A stretch of 64,000 bases of DNA, from assembly GCA_030068525.1 (NCBI GenBank), contig JASJOS010000003.1:607446-671445 (forward strand). Direction: 5' to 3'. The notes under the pieces are model-generated. The model was not told the DNA's origin. It did not search any database and was given only the letters and a program-made list of their open reading frames with translations. Of the stretch, positions 34,979-44,245 are shown piece after piece (positions within the stretch are counted from its first letter, which is position 1; every line of letters begins with the position of its first letter). The stretch is from Xanthocytophaga flava. GTDB lineage: Bacteria; Bacteroidota; Bacteroidia; Cytophagales; 172606-1. The position numbers and the translations under genes were made by a program.

Positions 34979-35444
34979 ATCGGGATAAGGATAAATGGCA
35001 AAATTACGAGAATATTCCTATAAACGTTTTGCCGGTTTAAAATCGTAAAACAGATTAAAACTAATCCAGAGGGGAAAAGACAAATCAAAGAAAAACATTA
35101 TTTCCTATTCTGAAAATAGTTTTTGATAAATGGTATGCTGAACCTTAGCAGTAGTAAACTGCCTTTTACTTTAATAGGAATAGCATTAGATAAGTAAGCA
35201 TTTTAAAGTAACTATTCCATCAGGCTAAATATAATCTACTTTACACTATAAATACAGATTTTTCAGGAGGCTATATTTCGTTCTCGTTCACTAATTATAG
35301 CCTTGTTAAAATTATCTATGAATACATTCTATCTCAAGATAATTTTTATTATTACTATATCTGCCTCTACTGGCAGAAACCTCAAAAATCAGCACACAAA
35401 AAAGTGGCACAAAAATAATACCTTACAAGCTAAAACTGACACAG
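34979..35444. other. Divergent intergenic stretch of 466 bases
   Basis: This gap lies between the sigma gene (minus) and the S9 peptidase gene (plus). It holds the -7 element at 34999-35006. A CAGGAGG sequence at 35264-35270 looks like a ribosome-binding site but is not followed by a start codon at a useful distance. An overlapping 60-codon frame near 35303-35485 is judged non-coding. The rest is AT-rich with no structure noted. Confidence 0.5.
34999..35006 (-). promoter_or_regulatory. -7 element for the SigR-like sigma gene
   Basis: The minus strand reads TAATTTTG, an exact TAnnTTTG match, 21 bases from the ATG at 34978. Confidence 0.45.
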
Positions 35445-37394
35445 ATGAAACACCTAAAACTCTTATTTATTTTCTTTCTATTTAGTTTTGGAATTACCTA
35501 TGCTCAAAAACGGGAATCTGGCAACTTAGTACTGGAAAATATTCCTACGCCTGTACTGGCAATTCAGGAAAGGATGGATCAATATCATAATGTACGTGCT
35601 GCCAGTTTGGCAGATTGGGATGTTACAGGAAAGAGCATCCTGATTTCCACTCGCTTTGGAGATGTCAATCAAATACATAAAGTATCCTTTCCAGGTGGAG
35701 ACAGGCAACAAATCACATTTGAGAAAGAACCTGTATCTAATGCATCTGTTTGTCCTAATCCATCTAATCAAGGTTTTATTTTTTTACGAGATGTTGGTGG
35801 AAATGAGAATTATCAGCTTTACTATTTTGATCTTGCCTCAAGCCAAAAACACCTTCTAACTGATGGTAAATCACGACATGGCAGCCTAACATGGAATCAT
35901 AAAGGAGACAAGTATCTGTATACAAGCAACCAACGCAGTACAGGGGACCTGGATATTTATGAAGCACAACTCAATGATCCTTTCAAAAGCCGGATGATTT
36001 TTCAAGGCAAAGGAGGTGGATGGCAAATCGGTGACTGGTCTGCTGATGCACAACAAATATTGGTACAGGAATACATCTCTATCAACGAATCCAGGTTGTA
36101 CCTGTTAAACATTAAAGGTACAATGGAAGCATTTAATCCTTCAAAAAAGCAGATTGCTTATAGCAATGCACAATTTTCGAAAGATGGAAAAGGATTCTTC
36201 TTTTTATCTGACGAAGATAGTGAATTTATGCAGTTGCGCTTTTACGAGTTTTCTACAAAGAAAATTACCAACCTTACTCAAAAGATAAACTGGGATGTAG
36301 ATAATTTTGAATTGAGTCAAAGTGGGAAATGGATTGCATTCACGATAAATGAAGGAGGATATTCAAAACTATACATTCTTGATAAACAAAATAACCATTA
36401 TCAATCGATAGGTAATATTCCTAACGGGGTTATTGGCAGTATGCGTTTTAACCCTGACAATGAACGACTTGCATTAACTATCAATTCTGCAACTATTCCA
36501 AGTGATGTATTTGTAGTAAACATACAATCTGGTAAACTAGATCGCTGGACTTTCAGTGAAACAGGTGGATTGAATGTATCCGGTTTTACTGAACCTACAC
36601 TAATCGAATATCCTACCTTTGACAAAGTAAATGGGAAATCACGTATGATTCCTGCTTTTTTATTTACTCCCAAAAATGTCTCAGGAAAAGTTCCGGTTAT
36701 ACTATCTATACATGGTGGCCCGGAAGGGCAGTCATTACCAACATTTAATTCTCTCATTCAATTTTGGGTCAATGAAATGAAGATTGCTGTATTGGTCCCT
36801 AATGTGCGGGGTTCTTCAGGGTATGGAAAAACGTATCTCAAGTTGGACAATGGAGTTCTACGTGAAAACTCTGTAAAGGATATTGGGGCACTTTTAGATT
36901 GGATTGAAAAACAACCCAATCTGGATGCTCAACGGGTTTCTGTGTATGGAGGCTCTTATGGTGGTTATATGTCTCTGGCCTGTATGACTCACTTTAATGC
37001 ACGCTTACGATGTGGCATAGACCTCTTTGGAATCAGTAACTTTGTCACCTTTTTAAAAAATACAAGTCCTTATCGTCAAGATTTGCGACGGGCAGAGTAT
37101 GGAGATGAGAGAGATCCCAAAATGAATCTTCATCTTGAACAAATATCTCCCTTAACAAATATTAAGAATATAACGAAACCGATGTTGGTATTTCAGGGAA
37201 AAAATGATCCAAGAGTCCCTATTTCCGAGTCGGAGCAGATGGTAAATGCACTCAAAAATAACAGTAGTTCAGTCTGGTATATAATGGCCAAAGATGAGGG
37301 CCATGGTATTACCAAGAAAGCAAATCGAGATCAGGTAAATGTAGCAATTGCTCAGTTTTTGGAAAAATTCCTGATAGGAGAGTTACCCAAGTAA
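35445..37394 (+). CDS. S9 family prolyl-oligopeptidase-like serine peptidase
   Basis: The 649-aa secreted protein has a signal peptide (ending FGITYA), a beta-propeller (about 40-390, with repeats such as SWNHKGDKYLYTSN-like LTWNHKGDKYLYTSN and AQFSKDGKGFFFLSD), and a C-terminal alpha/beta-hydrolase domain. The catalytic triad is visible as Ser504 in GGSYGGYMSL, Asp588 in GKNDPRVP and His620 in DEGHGI. ILSIHGGPEGQ is the oxyanion-hole block. Family members are dipeptidyl- or acylaminoacyl-peptidases that trim short peptides in the periplasm. It is monocistronic. Confidence 0.92.
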   Translation: MKHLKLLFIFFLFSFGITYAQKRESGNLVLENIPTPVLAIQERMDQYHNVRAASLADWDVTGKSILISTRFGDVNQIHKVSFPGGDRQQITFEKEPVSNASVCPNPSNQGFIFLRDVGGNENYQLYYFDLASSQKHLLTDGKSRHGSLTWNHKGDKYLYTSNQRSTGDLDIYEAQLNDPFKSRMIFQGKGGGWQIGDWSADAQQILVQEYISINESRLYLLNIKGTMEAFNPSKKQIAYSNAQFSKDGKGFFFLSDEDSEFMQLRFYEFSTKKITNLTQKINWDVDNFELSQSGKWIAFTINEGGYSKLYILDKQNNHYQSIGNIPNGVIGSMRFNPDNERLALTINSATIPSDVFVVNIQSGKLDRWTFSETGGLNVSGFTEPTLIEYPTFDKVNGKSRMIPAFLFTPKNVSGKVPVILSIHGGPEGQSLPTFNSLIQFWVNEMKIAVLVPNVRGSSGYGKTYLKLDNGVLRENSVKDIGALLDWIEKQPNLDAQRVSVYGGSYGGYMSLACMTHFNARLRCGIDLFGISNFVTFLKNTSPYRQDLRRAEYGDERDPKMNLHLEQISPLTNIKNITKPMLVFQGKNDPRVPISESEQMVNALKNNSSSVWYIMAKDEGHGITKKANRDQVNVAIAQFLEKFLIGELPK

Positions 37395-37434
37395 GATCAT
37401 AACAGCTATTTCAGAACCCTTAAGTAAATATATT

Positions 37435-37459
37435 TGCCTAAAAAATGGATTTTTAGGCA
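37435..37459 (+). terminator. Hairpin after the S9 peptidase gene
   Basis: TGCCTAAAAA (37435-37444) pairs perfectly with TTTTTAGGCA (37450-37459). The T-run lies within the arm rather than after it, so termination efficiency is uncertain. Confidence 0.45.
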
Positions 37460-37608
37460 CAAGATATTGTACTTCAGGGCTATTTATTTGGCAATAAGAC
37501 AAAACACTCCCTTTTAATTCATTTGTAAGAATTCCTACAGTTCTGACAATGAATATCCAACAGGTTTTTGTGTGTTTTGCTGGATTAAATACGAATCCAG
37601 CTTACCAT

Positions 37609-39810
37609 ATGAAACACTGTATACTTTTTATACTTCTTTTCGTAGCTTATTGCGCTGATGCTCAGAGCACTCTGTGGTTTTATGACGATTTTGATGACAA
37701 TCATTCCAACTGGCCTGTTAGTGAATCAGCAGAGAACAGATATGCACTAAGTAACGGGGCTTATACCATAGAGGTTAAGAATAGTAATCCTTATTGGACC
37801 TGCAAACAAATCTCTATGAATCCCGAGAAAGATTTCGCCTACGAAGTATTAGCCCGTAAGGCAGAAGGAGATGAAATAGCCGATTTTGGGATAGCTGTAT
37901 TGGGAAAGAACGGAACTGTTTATCAGTTTCGTATTAACTCCGAAAAACAACAAAGTTGGGTAGGTTCCTTCAAAAAAACATGGAAATCTATTGTAAATAA
38001 TACGACCAAGGAGTTCTCTTCAACTGATTACAGAGCTAGTGCTTCTATTAAAAAGGATACAGCATTAAATAAACTCACCCTTCGTAGACAAGGAGATGAA
38101 ATCATTTTCCTGGTCAATGATACAGAAGTTTTCCGGGGAGGATATTCTAAAAATTTTGAACGGTTCAACGGCAATTTTGGATTTGTCGTAGCTAACAAAA
38201 TGAAGATGGAAGTAGATCAAGTGGCGTTTAAACAAGATAATGCAACCAATATACTTCCAGATATGCCCCCTTATCTGAAAAAAGAAAGTATGGGAGCTGG
38301 TATTAATACAATATATGATGAAGTTATCCCACGTATAGCACCTGATGGCAAAACAATCTATTATAGTATAAAAAACCATCCGGAAAACACAGGTGGAACC
38401 TCAGATTCGGACGACGCCTGGTATTCGCAAATGGATGAAAATGGAAACTGGGGGGCTCGCAAAAAATTGCCTGCGCCACCCAATGACATTGGATCAACCT
38501 ATGTAGTTAGTGCACTTCCAGATAACAACACATTGGTTATGAACTGTAAGTACTATGATGATATGACGGTTATTCCAGAATGGGGACTATCGATTATTCA
38601 AAAAACAGATACAGGCTGGATGTTACGCGAAAACATTGATATCCCTGACTTAAGTAGTAAGTCAAAAATCCTTGAAATGGCCATGTCCGCAGATCAAAAA
38701 GTGATTATGATTACATTAAAGAAGAAGGATAGTTATGGTGAACGGGACATTTATGTGAGTTTAAAAGGTGCAAATGGAAAATGGGGTAGTCCTTTTAATA
38801 TTGGTAATGTCGTCAATACAAAAAAAGATGAATCATCCCCTTTTCTGGCAGCAGATGGTGTTAGCTTGTACTTTGCCTCTGAAGGTCATCCGGGATTTGG
38901 TTCAGCAGATATATTTGTTTCCCGACGACTGGATGATACATGGAAAAACTGGTCTACTCCTCAAAACCTTGGTCTGGGAGTAAATACACCTGGCTGGGAC
39001 GGTTATTACAATATCCCAGCATCTGGAGCATATGCCTATCTAACCAGCGACCAGAACAGCCTTGGTTTACTAGACATAATCAAATTGAACTTGCCAGAAG
39101 TAGCTAAACCGAAACCCGTTGTTATTGTATATGGTTATGTTCTCGATAGCCAAACACATAAACCTATACAGGCAGACATTGTTTATCGTAATCAGAAAAC
39201 AAACAAAGAACTAGGTATAGCTACTTCTAACCCTGTAGATGGATCATACAAAATTGCTCTTCCTGCAGGTATAGCCTATACTTTTATGGCAAAGAAAAGA
39301 GATTTTAATGCTGTAACAGAGACTATAGATCTAAAAGAAGTAGATAAATACGAGGAAATAAAACGAGATTTATATCTGACATCTACGAAAAAGACAGAAA
39401 CTAAAGAACAACCGGTTAGCCAATCAAATACAAAACAAACCAATCCTTCTCAACCAACGGAAGCAGAAGAAACTGTTAGTCTGAATGATCTTTTCTTTGA
39501 CACAAATAAATTTGCATTGAGAAAGGAATCCATTACTGAATTGGATCAGTTAGTGAAACTGCTGAAAGCAAATCCTACAATGGCTATTAAGATTCAGGGA
39601 CATACAGACAATGTTGGTAATGATACATATAACATGGCTCTTTCCAAAAACCGGGCAAAAGCAGTTGTTAATTACCTAACCAGTAAAGGAATAAGTGCTA
39701 ACAGACTTAGTTCGCAAGGATACGGCGAAAACAAACCTGTAGCAGATAATACAACAAAAGAAGGCCGTCAGCAAAACCGTCGTGTAGAATTTGTGATTAT
39801 CAAAAAATAA
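37609..39810 (+). CDS. OmpA-family outer-membrane protein with lectin-like, propeller and regulatory domains
   Basis: The 733-aa protein starts at the ATG at 37609, which opens a signal peptide (MKHCILFILLFVAYCADA). A longer frame from 37549 lacks signal features. Domains in order: a jelly-roll/LamG- or DUF1080-like beta-sandwich (about 25-210, YDDFDDNHSNWP ... FNGNFGFVV), a WD40-like PD40 propeller (about 230-510, with APDGKTIYYSIKN and AADGVSLYFASEGHPGFG), a carboxypeptidase-regulatory-like domain (about 520-595), a linker, and an OmpA peptidoglycan-binding domain (about 625-733, IKIQGHTDNVGNDTYN and LSKNRAKAVVNYL). PorE, a T9SS anchor, has propeller, CRD and OmpA domains with TPR repeats in front. 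Here a beta-sandwich replaces the TPR part. Confidence 0.85.
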   Translation: MKHCILFILLFVAYCADAQSTLWFYDDFDDNHSNWPVSESAENRYALSNGAYTIEVKNSNPYWTCKQISMNPEKDFAYEVLARKAEGDEIADFGIAVLGKNGTVYQFRINSEKQQSWVGSFKKTWKSIVNNTTKEFSSTDYRASASIKKDTALNKLTLRRQGDEIIFLVNDTEVFRGGYSKNFERFNGNFGFVVANKMKMEVDQVAFKQDNATNILPDMPPYLKKESMGAGINTIYDEVIPRIAPDGKTIYYSIKNHPENTGGTSDSDDAWYSQMDENGNWGARKKLPAPPNDIGSTYVVSALPDNNTLVMNCKYYDDMTVIPEWGLSIIQKTDTGWMLRENIDIPDLSSKSKILEMAMSADQKVIMITLKKKDSYGERDIYVSLKGANGKWGSPFNIGNVVNTKKDESSPFLAADGVSLYFASEGHPGFGSADIFVSRRLDDTWKNWSTPQNLGLGVNTPGWDGYYNIPASGAYAYLTSDQNSLGLLDIIKLNLPEVAKPKPVVIVYGYVLDSQTHKPIQADIVYRNQKTNKELGIATSNPVDGSYKIALPAGIAYTFMAKKRDFNAVTETIDLKEVDKYEEIKRDLYLTSTKKTETKEQPVSQSNTKQTNPSQPTEAEETVSLNDLFFDTNKFALRKESITELDQLVKLLKANPTMAIKIQGHTDNVGNDTYNMALSKNRAKAVVNYLTSKGISANRLSSQGYGENKPVADNTTKEGRQQNRRVEFVIIKK

Positions 39811-39828
39811 AAATAACTGTAAAACTAC

Positions 39829-39867
39829 AAACGCCTGTGATCAAATGAGATCACAGGCGTTTTTTTA
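39829..39867 (+). terminator. Strong terminator of the OmpA-family gene
   Basis: Fourteen-base perfect arms AAACGCCTGTGATC (39829-39842) and GATCACAGGCGTTT (39849-39862) run into a T-tract. Confidence 0.92.
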
Positions 39868-39918
39868 TGTCTTTCCCTATACATTTTGATATGTCTTGTA
39901 TATATGTAATAATTAATC

Positions 39919-40104
39919 TGCGGTGAACTCACGGCAGTTAGTTGATTGCGGTGAATTCCGATCAAAAAATATTTTGCCGTGAGTTAGGCGCAAATAAAAA
40001 AATGATTTGAATTCTGGTCAAAATAAAGTTTACGGTGAATTATTTGTAAAAATGAAAGTGATCGGAGTTCCAGTCAGCAACCATTTTGATCAACATAGTA
40101 AATA
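39919..40104. repeat. 28-bp-pitch array of degenerate 18-bp palindromes (array 2)
   Basis: Seven units start at 39919, 39947, 39975, 40003, 40031, 40059 and 40087, every one exactly 28 bases from the last. They read TGCGGTGAACTCACGGCA, TGCGGTGAATTCCGATCA, TGCCGTGAGTTAGGCGCA, TGATTTGAATTCTGGTCA, TACGGTGAATTATTTGTA, TGATCGGAGTTCCAGTCA and a weak TGATCAACATAGTAAATA. Spacers of 10 bases are A/T-rich. Several half-sites recur in array 1 at 13408-13603. The gap 39811-40156 between the convergent OmpA-family and cyclase genes holds only this array and the terminator at 39829. Confidence 0.85.
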
Positions 40105-40156
40105 ATTCCTCAGAAAACTGTCACTGCTGTGAAAAAAGCGCAAAGCAAAAATCACT

Positions 40157-41050
40157 CTATTTTTTATAAATCTTTGCCATAGCTCTTACAGGAAAAGTTC
40201 CTACGCCCTTAAATTTGGGAGGGATTGCACTAAACGAAAACCCATCGTCTGGCAATAAAGAGAGGTTGCAGAGATGTTCTACAATTAAAATTTCATATCC
40301 TAATAGAATAGTATGTACTGGACGGCTTTTGCCTCGTGTATCATCAATATTATGAGAATCAATACCAACAAGCTTTACCTCACAATCCCGAAGATATTCA
40401 GCAGCATCTCTTGTTAGTGAGGGGTGGTTCTCATAATAGGTTTCTGTATTCCAGTAAGCATCCCATCCTGTATGGATCAATACAGCACGATTCCGCACCT
40501 CATATCCATTCAGATGCTGTGCGGTAATGTTCAATGTATTTTTGTATGGAATGCGAATCACAATGGCATCCAGATCTGTGAATGCAGCTAATTCTATTTC
40601 TGAGAGATCTTTTCCATGTTCATATCGATGAAACGGACAATCCAGATAGGTACCAGTATTGGTTACCATTTCTATTTTGCCAATCTGAAACTGTGTCCCT
40701 TCTTCATAGAATTGTTTTGAGTTTTCACGACTCAGGTAATCACAGATTATAGGAGCAGGGAGCCCTTTATAGGTAATTAACCCGTTTTCTATGGTATGGC
40801 TTAAATCTATCAGTAATTCTTTTGTTGTGTTTTCTGAGTTGGATTTTCGTTTATGTCTCTCCTCAATATAATATTTATTTAAAATAGTGACCTTCCCTAC
40901 CATTAATAAACGAAGATCAGCAACAATATAATCAGCAAGGTCCTTATCTGATATCTCATGCTTTTCAATATCCAAGCGAAAGTCCTGTCCCTGTATACCT
41001 CCACCATTGGTAAACTCAATATCAAAATCAAAAACAACTCTTTTATCCAT
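40157..41050 (-). CDS. Cyclase (kynurenine-formamidase-like) family protein with N-terminal extra domain
   Basis: Residues about 78-297 match the cyclase/KynB family: LLIDLSHTIENGLITYKGLP, TNTGTYLDCPFHRYEHGKDL, AVLIHTGWDAYW, LVGIDSHNIDDT and a terminal FPVRAMAKI. In KynB the metal motif is HxGTHxDxPxH. Here the first and second His are Asn and Tyr (NTGTYLDCPFH), a divergence that I believe occurs in a subset of the family but which changes the metal site. Residues 1 to about 70 form a separate domain (FDFDIEFTNGGGIQGQDFRL ... LADYIVADLRLLMVGKV) that resembles stand-alone small proteins. The fusion and the reaction are unproven. No terminator follows, and repeat array 2 begins 53 bases past the stop. 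Confidence 0.75.
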   Translation of the reverse strand: MDKRVVFDFDIEFTNGGGIQGQDFRLDIEKHEISDKDLADYIVADLRLLMVGKVTILNKYYIEERHKRKSNSENTTKELLIDLSHTIENGLITYKGLPAPIICDYLSRENSKQFYEEGTQFQIGKIEMVTNTGTYLDCPFHRYEHGKDLSEIELAAFTDLDAIVIRIPYKNTLNITAQHLNGYEVRNRAVLIHTGWDAYWNTETYYENHPSLTRDAAEYLRDCEVKLVGIDSHNIDDTRGKSRPVHTILLGYEILIVEHLCNLSLLPDDGFSFSAIPPKFKGVGTFPVRAMAKIYKK

Positions 41051-41093
41051 GGGTAATTTTGTAGTGGTTTGATTGTAAGAAAGATGAACTACT

Positions 41094-41609
41094 CTAATTT
41101 AGGAGTTTGCAACCAAACAACAATAATTCTTCATTGGAATAGGGAAGAATAACATCTTTTTCATAGACGAAACCAAGCCGCTGAAGAAGTGAAACAGATC
41201 GCTGATTTTCCCGCATTACAATAGCAACAATGCGTTTAAGTTGTAATTCGTTGCGGCTATACTTCAACACAGCAGAAGCCGCTTCAAATGCATATCCTTT
41301 TCCTTCATATACAGGTAGTAAGGCAAACCCCATATCAGGATCATCCAAAACGTCTCTATTTAACAAGCCACACATACCAATAGGAATATCTTCTCCCTTT
41401 AAAAAAATCAATAATAATCCAAACCCAAATCGGCTGTAACTATCCATAGGGCCTGTACGGATATAATTTCGGGCATCATTTAGTGTATGTACACCTCTGT
41501 CCCCAATGAATTTTAGCCAGGAAGGAGTATTCACAAGTTCAAAAACAAAGGAGTCATCTTCCAGCTCTAACTGGCGTAATATCAGACGAGGGGTTTCAAT
41601 AATGACCAT
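41094..41609 (-). CDS. GNAT-family N-acetyltransferase (RimJ/RimL-like)
   Basis: The 171-aa protein has the RimJ/RimL-type GNAT pattern. IETPRLILRQLELEDDSFVFEL is the N-terminal strand-helix, and MGFALLPVYEGKGYAFEAASAVLKY carries the acetyl-CoA-binding loop (here PVYEGKGYAFEA in place of the classical QxxGxG). LKRIVAIVMRENQRSVSLLQRLGF is the last conserved block. It presumably acetylates an amino group of a protein or small molecule. It lies 43 bases upstream of the cyclase gene on the same strand, so the two may be co-transcribed. Confidence 0.88.
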   Translation of the reverse strand: MVIIETPRLILRQLELEDDSFVFELVNTPSWLKFIGDRGVHTLNDARNYIRTGPMDSYSRFGFGLLLIFLKGEDIPIGMCGLLNRDVLDDPDMGFALLPVYEGKGYAFEAASAVLKYSRNELQLKRIVAIVMRENQRSVSLLQRLGFVYEKDVILPYSNEELLLFGCKLLN

Positions 41610-41665
41610 TTTTTGAACAAGCTATTCTTTAGTTTTAAAGAAAGCACAATATAAACACATTTAAA

Positions 41666-41700
41666 AACAAATATCTGGCTCGTTGAACCAGATATTTGTT
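41666..41700 (-). terminator. Terminator of the isocitrate dehydrogenase gene
   Basis: AACAAATATCTGG (41666-41678) pairs perfectly with CCAGATATTTGTT (41688-41700). Read on the minus strand it is followed by TTTTTAAA. Confidence 0.85.
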
Positions 41701-41727
41701 CTATCCATTTCTAGTTGTACTAGATTA

Positions 41728-43176
41728 TTATTCTCCCTGTTCCAAAGAATAGCCTCTAACACCATCAAATGTATATAGATGCTCTGTTTTAATAAAATCA
41801 AGTCCAGCCTCTCCAACTTTTTGTAGTAATGCTATAATATCTGTATGTTTTATAATTGGATCAGAGACAGCTGTATATCGACAACGCCAGTGATCAGAGC
41901 AGAAGGTCTCAGGCATTCCATCCGGATATACTTTTACTCCACGATTCGAAATCATTTTTAGTTTCAATTCAGGAGTTCTAATCTCTTCCATAATCTTACT
42001 CAGGTCGTTAGCAGTACCTTGAGTCCAGTCTAGAAATATATCTACACCTACCAATTCTTTTTTCTTTTTTGTTTGTAAACTCAGTGGAGTGGGTTGTACC
42101 TCTTTTGGTGCAGTCTGATAGCTTACAGCTTTGAAATGATGCGGTAATTGACCAAGTCTTTCAATAACAGCATCCGCAAAACCTTCAGTACCTACCCGCT
42201 TTTTAGAAACACCTTCTTTATAGATATCACCTGTGTGGACTCCTGACTCAATGGTACACAACCATGCATTGTGTATTTTAGTGGCAACATCTGCCTGTCC
42301 AATGTGAACCAACATCGATATAGCACCATTCAATAATCCTGAAGGATTAGCAATACCTTTTCCAGAGATATCCGGAGCTGAACCATGAATAGCTTCAAAC
42401 ATGGCACACTGGTCACCAATATTTGCCGAACCACCCATTCCTACAGATCCTGCAATCTGTGCCGCAATATCTGAAATAATATCTCCATACAGATTCAACG
42501 TAACAATCACACCAAAGCGCTCTGGTTCATCTGCCAGTAAGGCTGAACCGATATCAATAATCCAGTGTTCTTTATCAATATCAGGGTACTGCTGCCCTAC
42601 TTCATCAAAGACTTTACGGAATAATCCGTCTGTCATTTTCATGATATTATCTTTGGTAAAGCAAGTCACTTTTTTGCGACCATAAGCCCGGGCATATTCA
42701 AAAGCATAGCGAATTATTTTTTCACTACCTGGCCGACTGATGATCTTTAAACATTGTACTACCTGATCAGTCTGCTGATGTTCAATACCTGCATACAAGT
42801 CCTCTTCATTTTCACGAACTATCACCAGATCCATACGAGGGTGCAATGTATCTACAAACGGATGATAGGCCTGTACCGGACGCACATTGGCATACAATCC
42901 CAATGTTTTTCGTGTAGTCACATTCAAACTCTTATAACCGCCTCCCTGAGGAGTACTGATTGGAGCTTTAAGAAATACTTTTGTACGGCGCAAACTTTCC
43001 CATGAAGACTCTTCTATACCAGCTGTGATACCTTTCAGATATACTTTTTCACCGATTTCGATTACTTCAGGAGCAATTTGTGCTCCCGCAGCATCCAGTA
43101 TACGCAAAACAGCCCGCATAATTTCCGGACCGATGCCATCACCATATGCAACCGTAATTGGGGTTTTATTGGCCAT
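41728..43176 (-). CDS. icd: NADP-type isocitrate dehydrogenase, long form
   Basis: The 482-aa enzyme oxidises isocitrate to 2-oxoglutarate in the TCA cycle. The beta-decarboxylating dehydrogenase fold is clear: VAYGDGIGPEIMRAVLRIL at the start, LGLYANVRPVQAYHPF, VIVRENEEDLYAGIEHQ, KVTCFTKDNIMKMTDGLF and NLYGDIISDIAAQIAGSVGMGGSANIG (in parts). AIHGSAPDISGKGIANPSGLL carries the cofactor loop. The substrate Ser is in the block with KSLNVTTRKTLGL. About 140 residues at the C-terminus (from about 345) are an extra domain present in the long ICDH type found in rickettsiae and some Bacteroidota. Coenzyme preference is not certain from sequence. Confidence 0.9.
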   Translation of the reverse strand: MANKTPITVAYGDGIGPEIMRAVLRILDAAGAQIAPEVIEIGEKVYLKGITAGIEESSWESLRRTKVFLKAPISTPQGGGYKSLNVTTRKTLGLYANVRPVQAYHPFVDTLHPRMDLVIVRENEEDLYAGIEHQQTDQVVQCLKIISRPGSEKIIRYAFEYARAYGRKKVTCFTKDNIMKMTDGLFRKVFDEVGQQYPDIDKEHWIIDIGSALLADEPERFGVIVTLNLYGDIISDIAAQIAGSVGMGGSANIGDQCAMFEAIHGSAPDISGKGIANPSGLLNGAISMLVHIGQADVATKIHNAWLCTIESGVHTGDIYKEGVSKKRVGTEGFADAVIERLGQLPHHFKAVSYQTAPKEVQPTPLSLQTKKKKELVGVDIFLDWTQGTANDLSKIMEEIRTPELKLKMISNRGVKVYPDGMPETFCSDHWRCRYTAVSDPIIKHTDIIALLQKVGEAGLDFIKTEHLYTFDGVRGYSLEQGE

Positions 43177-43391
43177 AACTTAGTTTGTTTAGAAAATAAA
43201 ATAATAGAAATTTAGTGGACCAGAATAACAGAAAAGAAGAGTTGAAACTACTTTCAGAATCCCTTTGTTATCTATTCCAATTTTAACCGATCCAAATTAC
43301 TGATTCCTTTTTGGGAAAAGCAATGGATTTTTTATTCCTTTGAAGTGATTTTTGGTTAAAAACAACCATTAACAAAACATATTTGTCAACT

Positions 43392-44198
43392 ATGACACAG
43401 GATTTTGCCTTTATGAAAAAACTCCAGAATCTGGACATTCGCCAGAAAGAAAATATTCTGATAATAACAATAAATCGCCCTGAAAAAAGAAACGCACTTG
43501 ATCTTGCAACCTTAAAAGAAATAAAACATGTAATGCAGGATGTGTATGCGAATCCAACGGTTCGGGGTATTATTATAACCGGAGCAGGAGACAAAGCATT
43601 TATAGCGGGAGCAGACATTTCTGAGTTTATGGAAATGAATGAAGTAAATAGCAGAAAGTTCGCTGAAAACGGTCAGGAAATATTTGCACTACTTGAAAAC
43701 AGCCCCAAACCTGTTATCGCAGCAGTTAATGGATTTGCTCTTGGAGGAGGTTGTGAACTGGCAATGGCCTGCCATTTACGAATTGCTGTTGAAACTGCAA
43801 AGTTTGGCCAGCCAGAAGTAAATCTGGGTATTATTCCAGGCTACGGAGGTACACAACGTATGACTCAACTAGTGGGTAAATCCAAAGCAATGGAATGGAT
43901 GATGACAGGAGATATGATTTCAGCGCAAGAAGCACATCAATACGGACTGGTAAACCATTTAGTTTCCACACCGGAAGAATTACTCTCAAAAGCAGAAGAA
44001 CTGTTAAACAAGATATTATCCAAAGCACCTGTGGCTATTGAAATGGTAATTGAATGTGTAAATGCTGTTTTCAATAAGGATGAGAATGGTTATCAGACGG
44101 AAGCCAACGCCTTTAGTATCTGTTGTAAAACAGAAGATTTTAAAGAAGGAACCAAAGCCTTTCTGGAAAAACGTCCTGCTAACTTTCAGGGACGATAA
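43392..44198 (+). CDS. Enoyl-CoA hydratase/isomerase family protein
   Basis: The 268-aa protein belongs to the crotonase superfamily. GAGDKAFIAGADISEFMEM near residue 60 and ENSPKPVIAAVNGFALGGGCELAMACHLRIA (in parts) near 100 form the oxyanion hole and CoA pocket. FGQPEVNLGIIPGYGGTQRM holds the catalytic Glu of typical enoyl-CoA hydratases, so fatty-acid beta-oxidation or a related step is likely. The ATG at 43392 is chosen. An in-frame TTG lies three codons before and another ATG at 43413. It precedes the flippase gene by 47 bases. Confidence 0.9.
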   Translation: MTQDFAFMKKLQNLDIRQKENILIITINRPEKRNALDLATLKEIKHVMQDVYANPTVRGIIITGAGDKAFIAGADISEFMEMNEVNSRKFAENGQEIFALLENSPKPVIAAVNGFALGGGCELAMACHLRIAVETAKFGQPEVNLGIIPGYGGTQRMTQLVGKSKAMEWMMTGDMISAQEAHQYGLVNHLVSTPEELLSKAEELLNKILSKAPVAIEMVIECVNAVFNKDENGYQTEANAFSICCKTEDFKEGTKAFLEKRPANFQGR

Positions 44199-44245
44199 GC
44201 AAGAGGTGTTGTTGTATTAGCCAGGATTATAAATTACGATACGAA

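Noticed and set aside
35318..35485. Hydrophobic small ORF overlapping the S9 peptidase start
   Set aside because: It begins MNTFYLKIIFIITIS and could look like a leader peptide, but it overlaps the peptidase signal peptide in another frame, has no terminator, and lacks a ribosome-binding site.
39919..40104. Possible replication-origin iterons
   Set aside because: No replication initiator gene, DnaA boxes or strand-bias switch were seen nearby, and the array lies between ordinary 3' gene ends.
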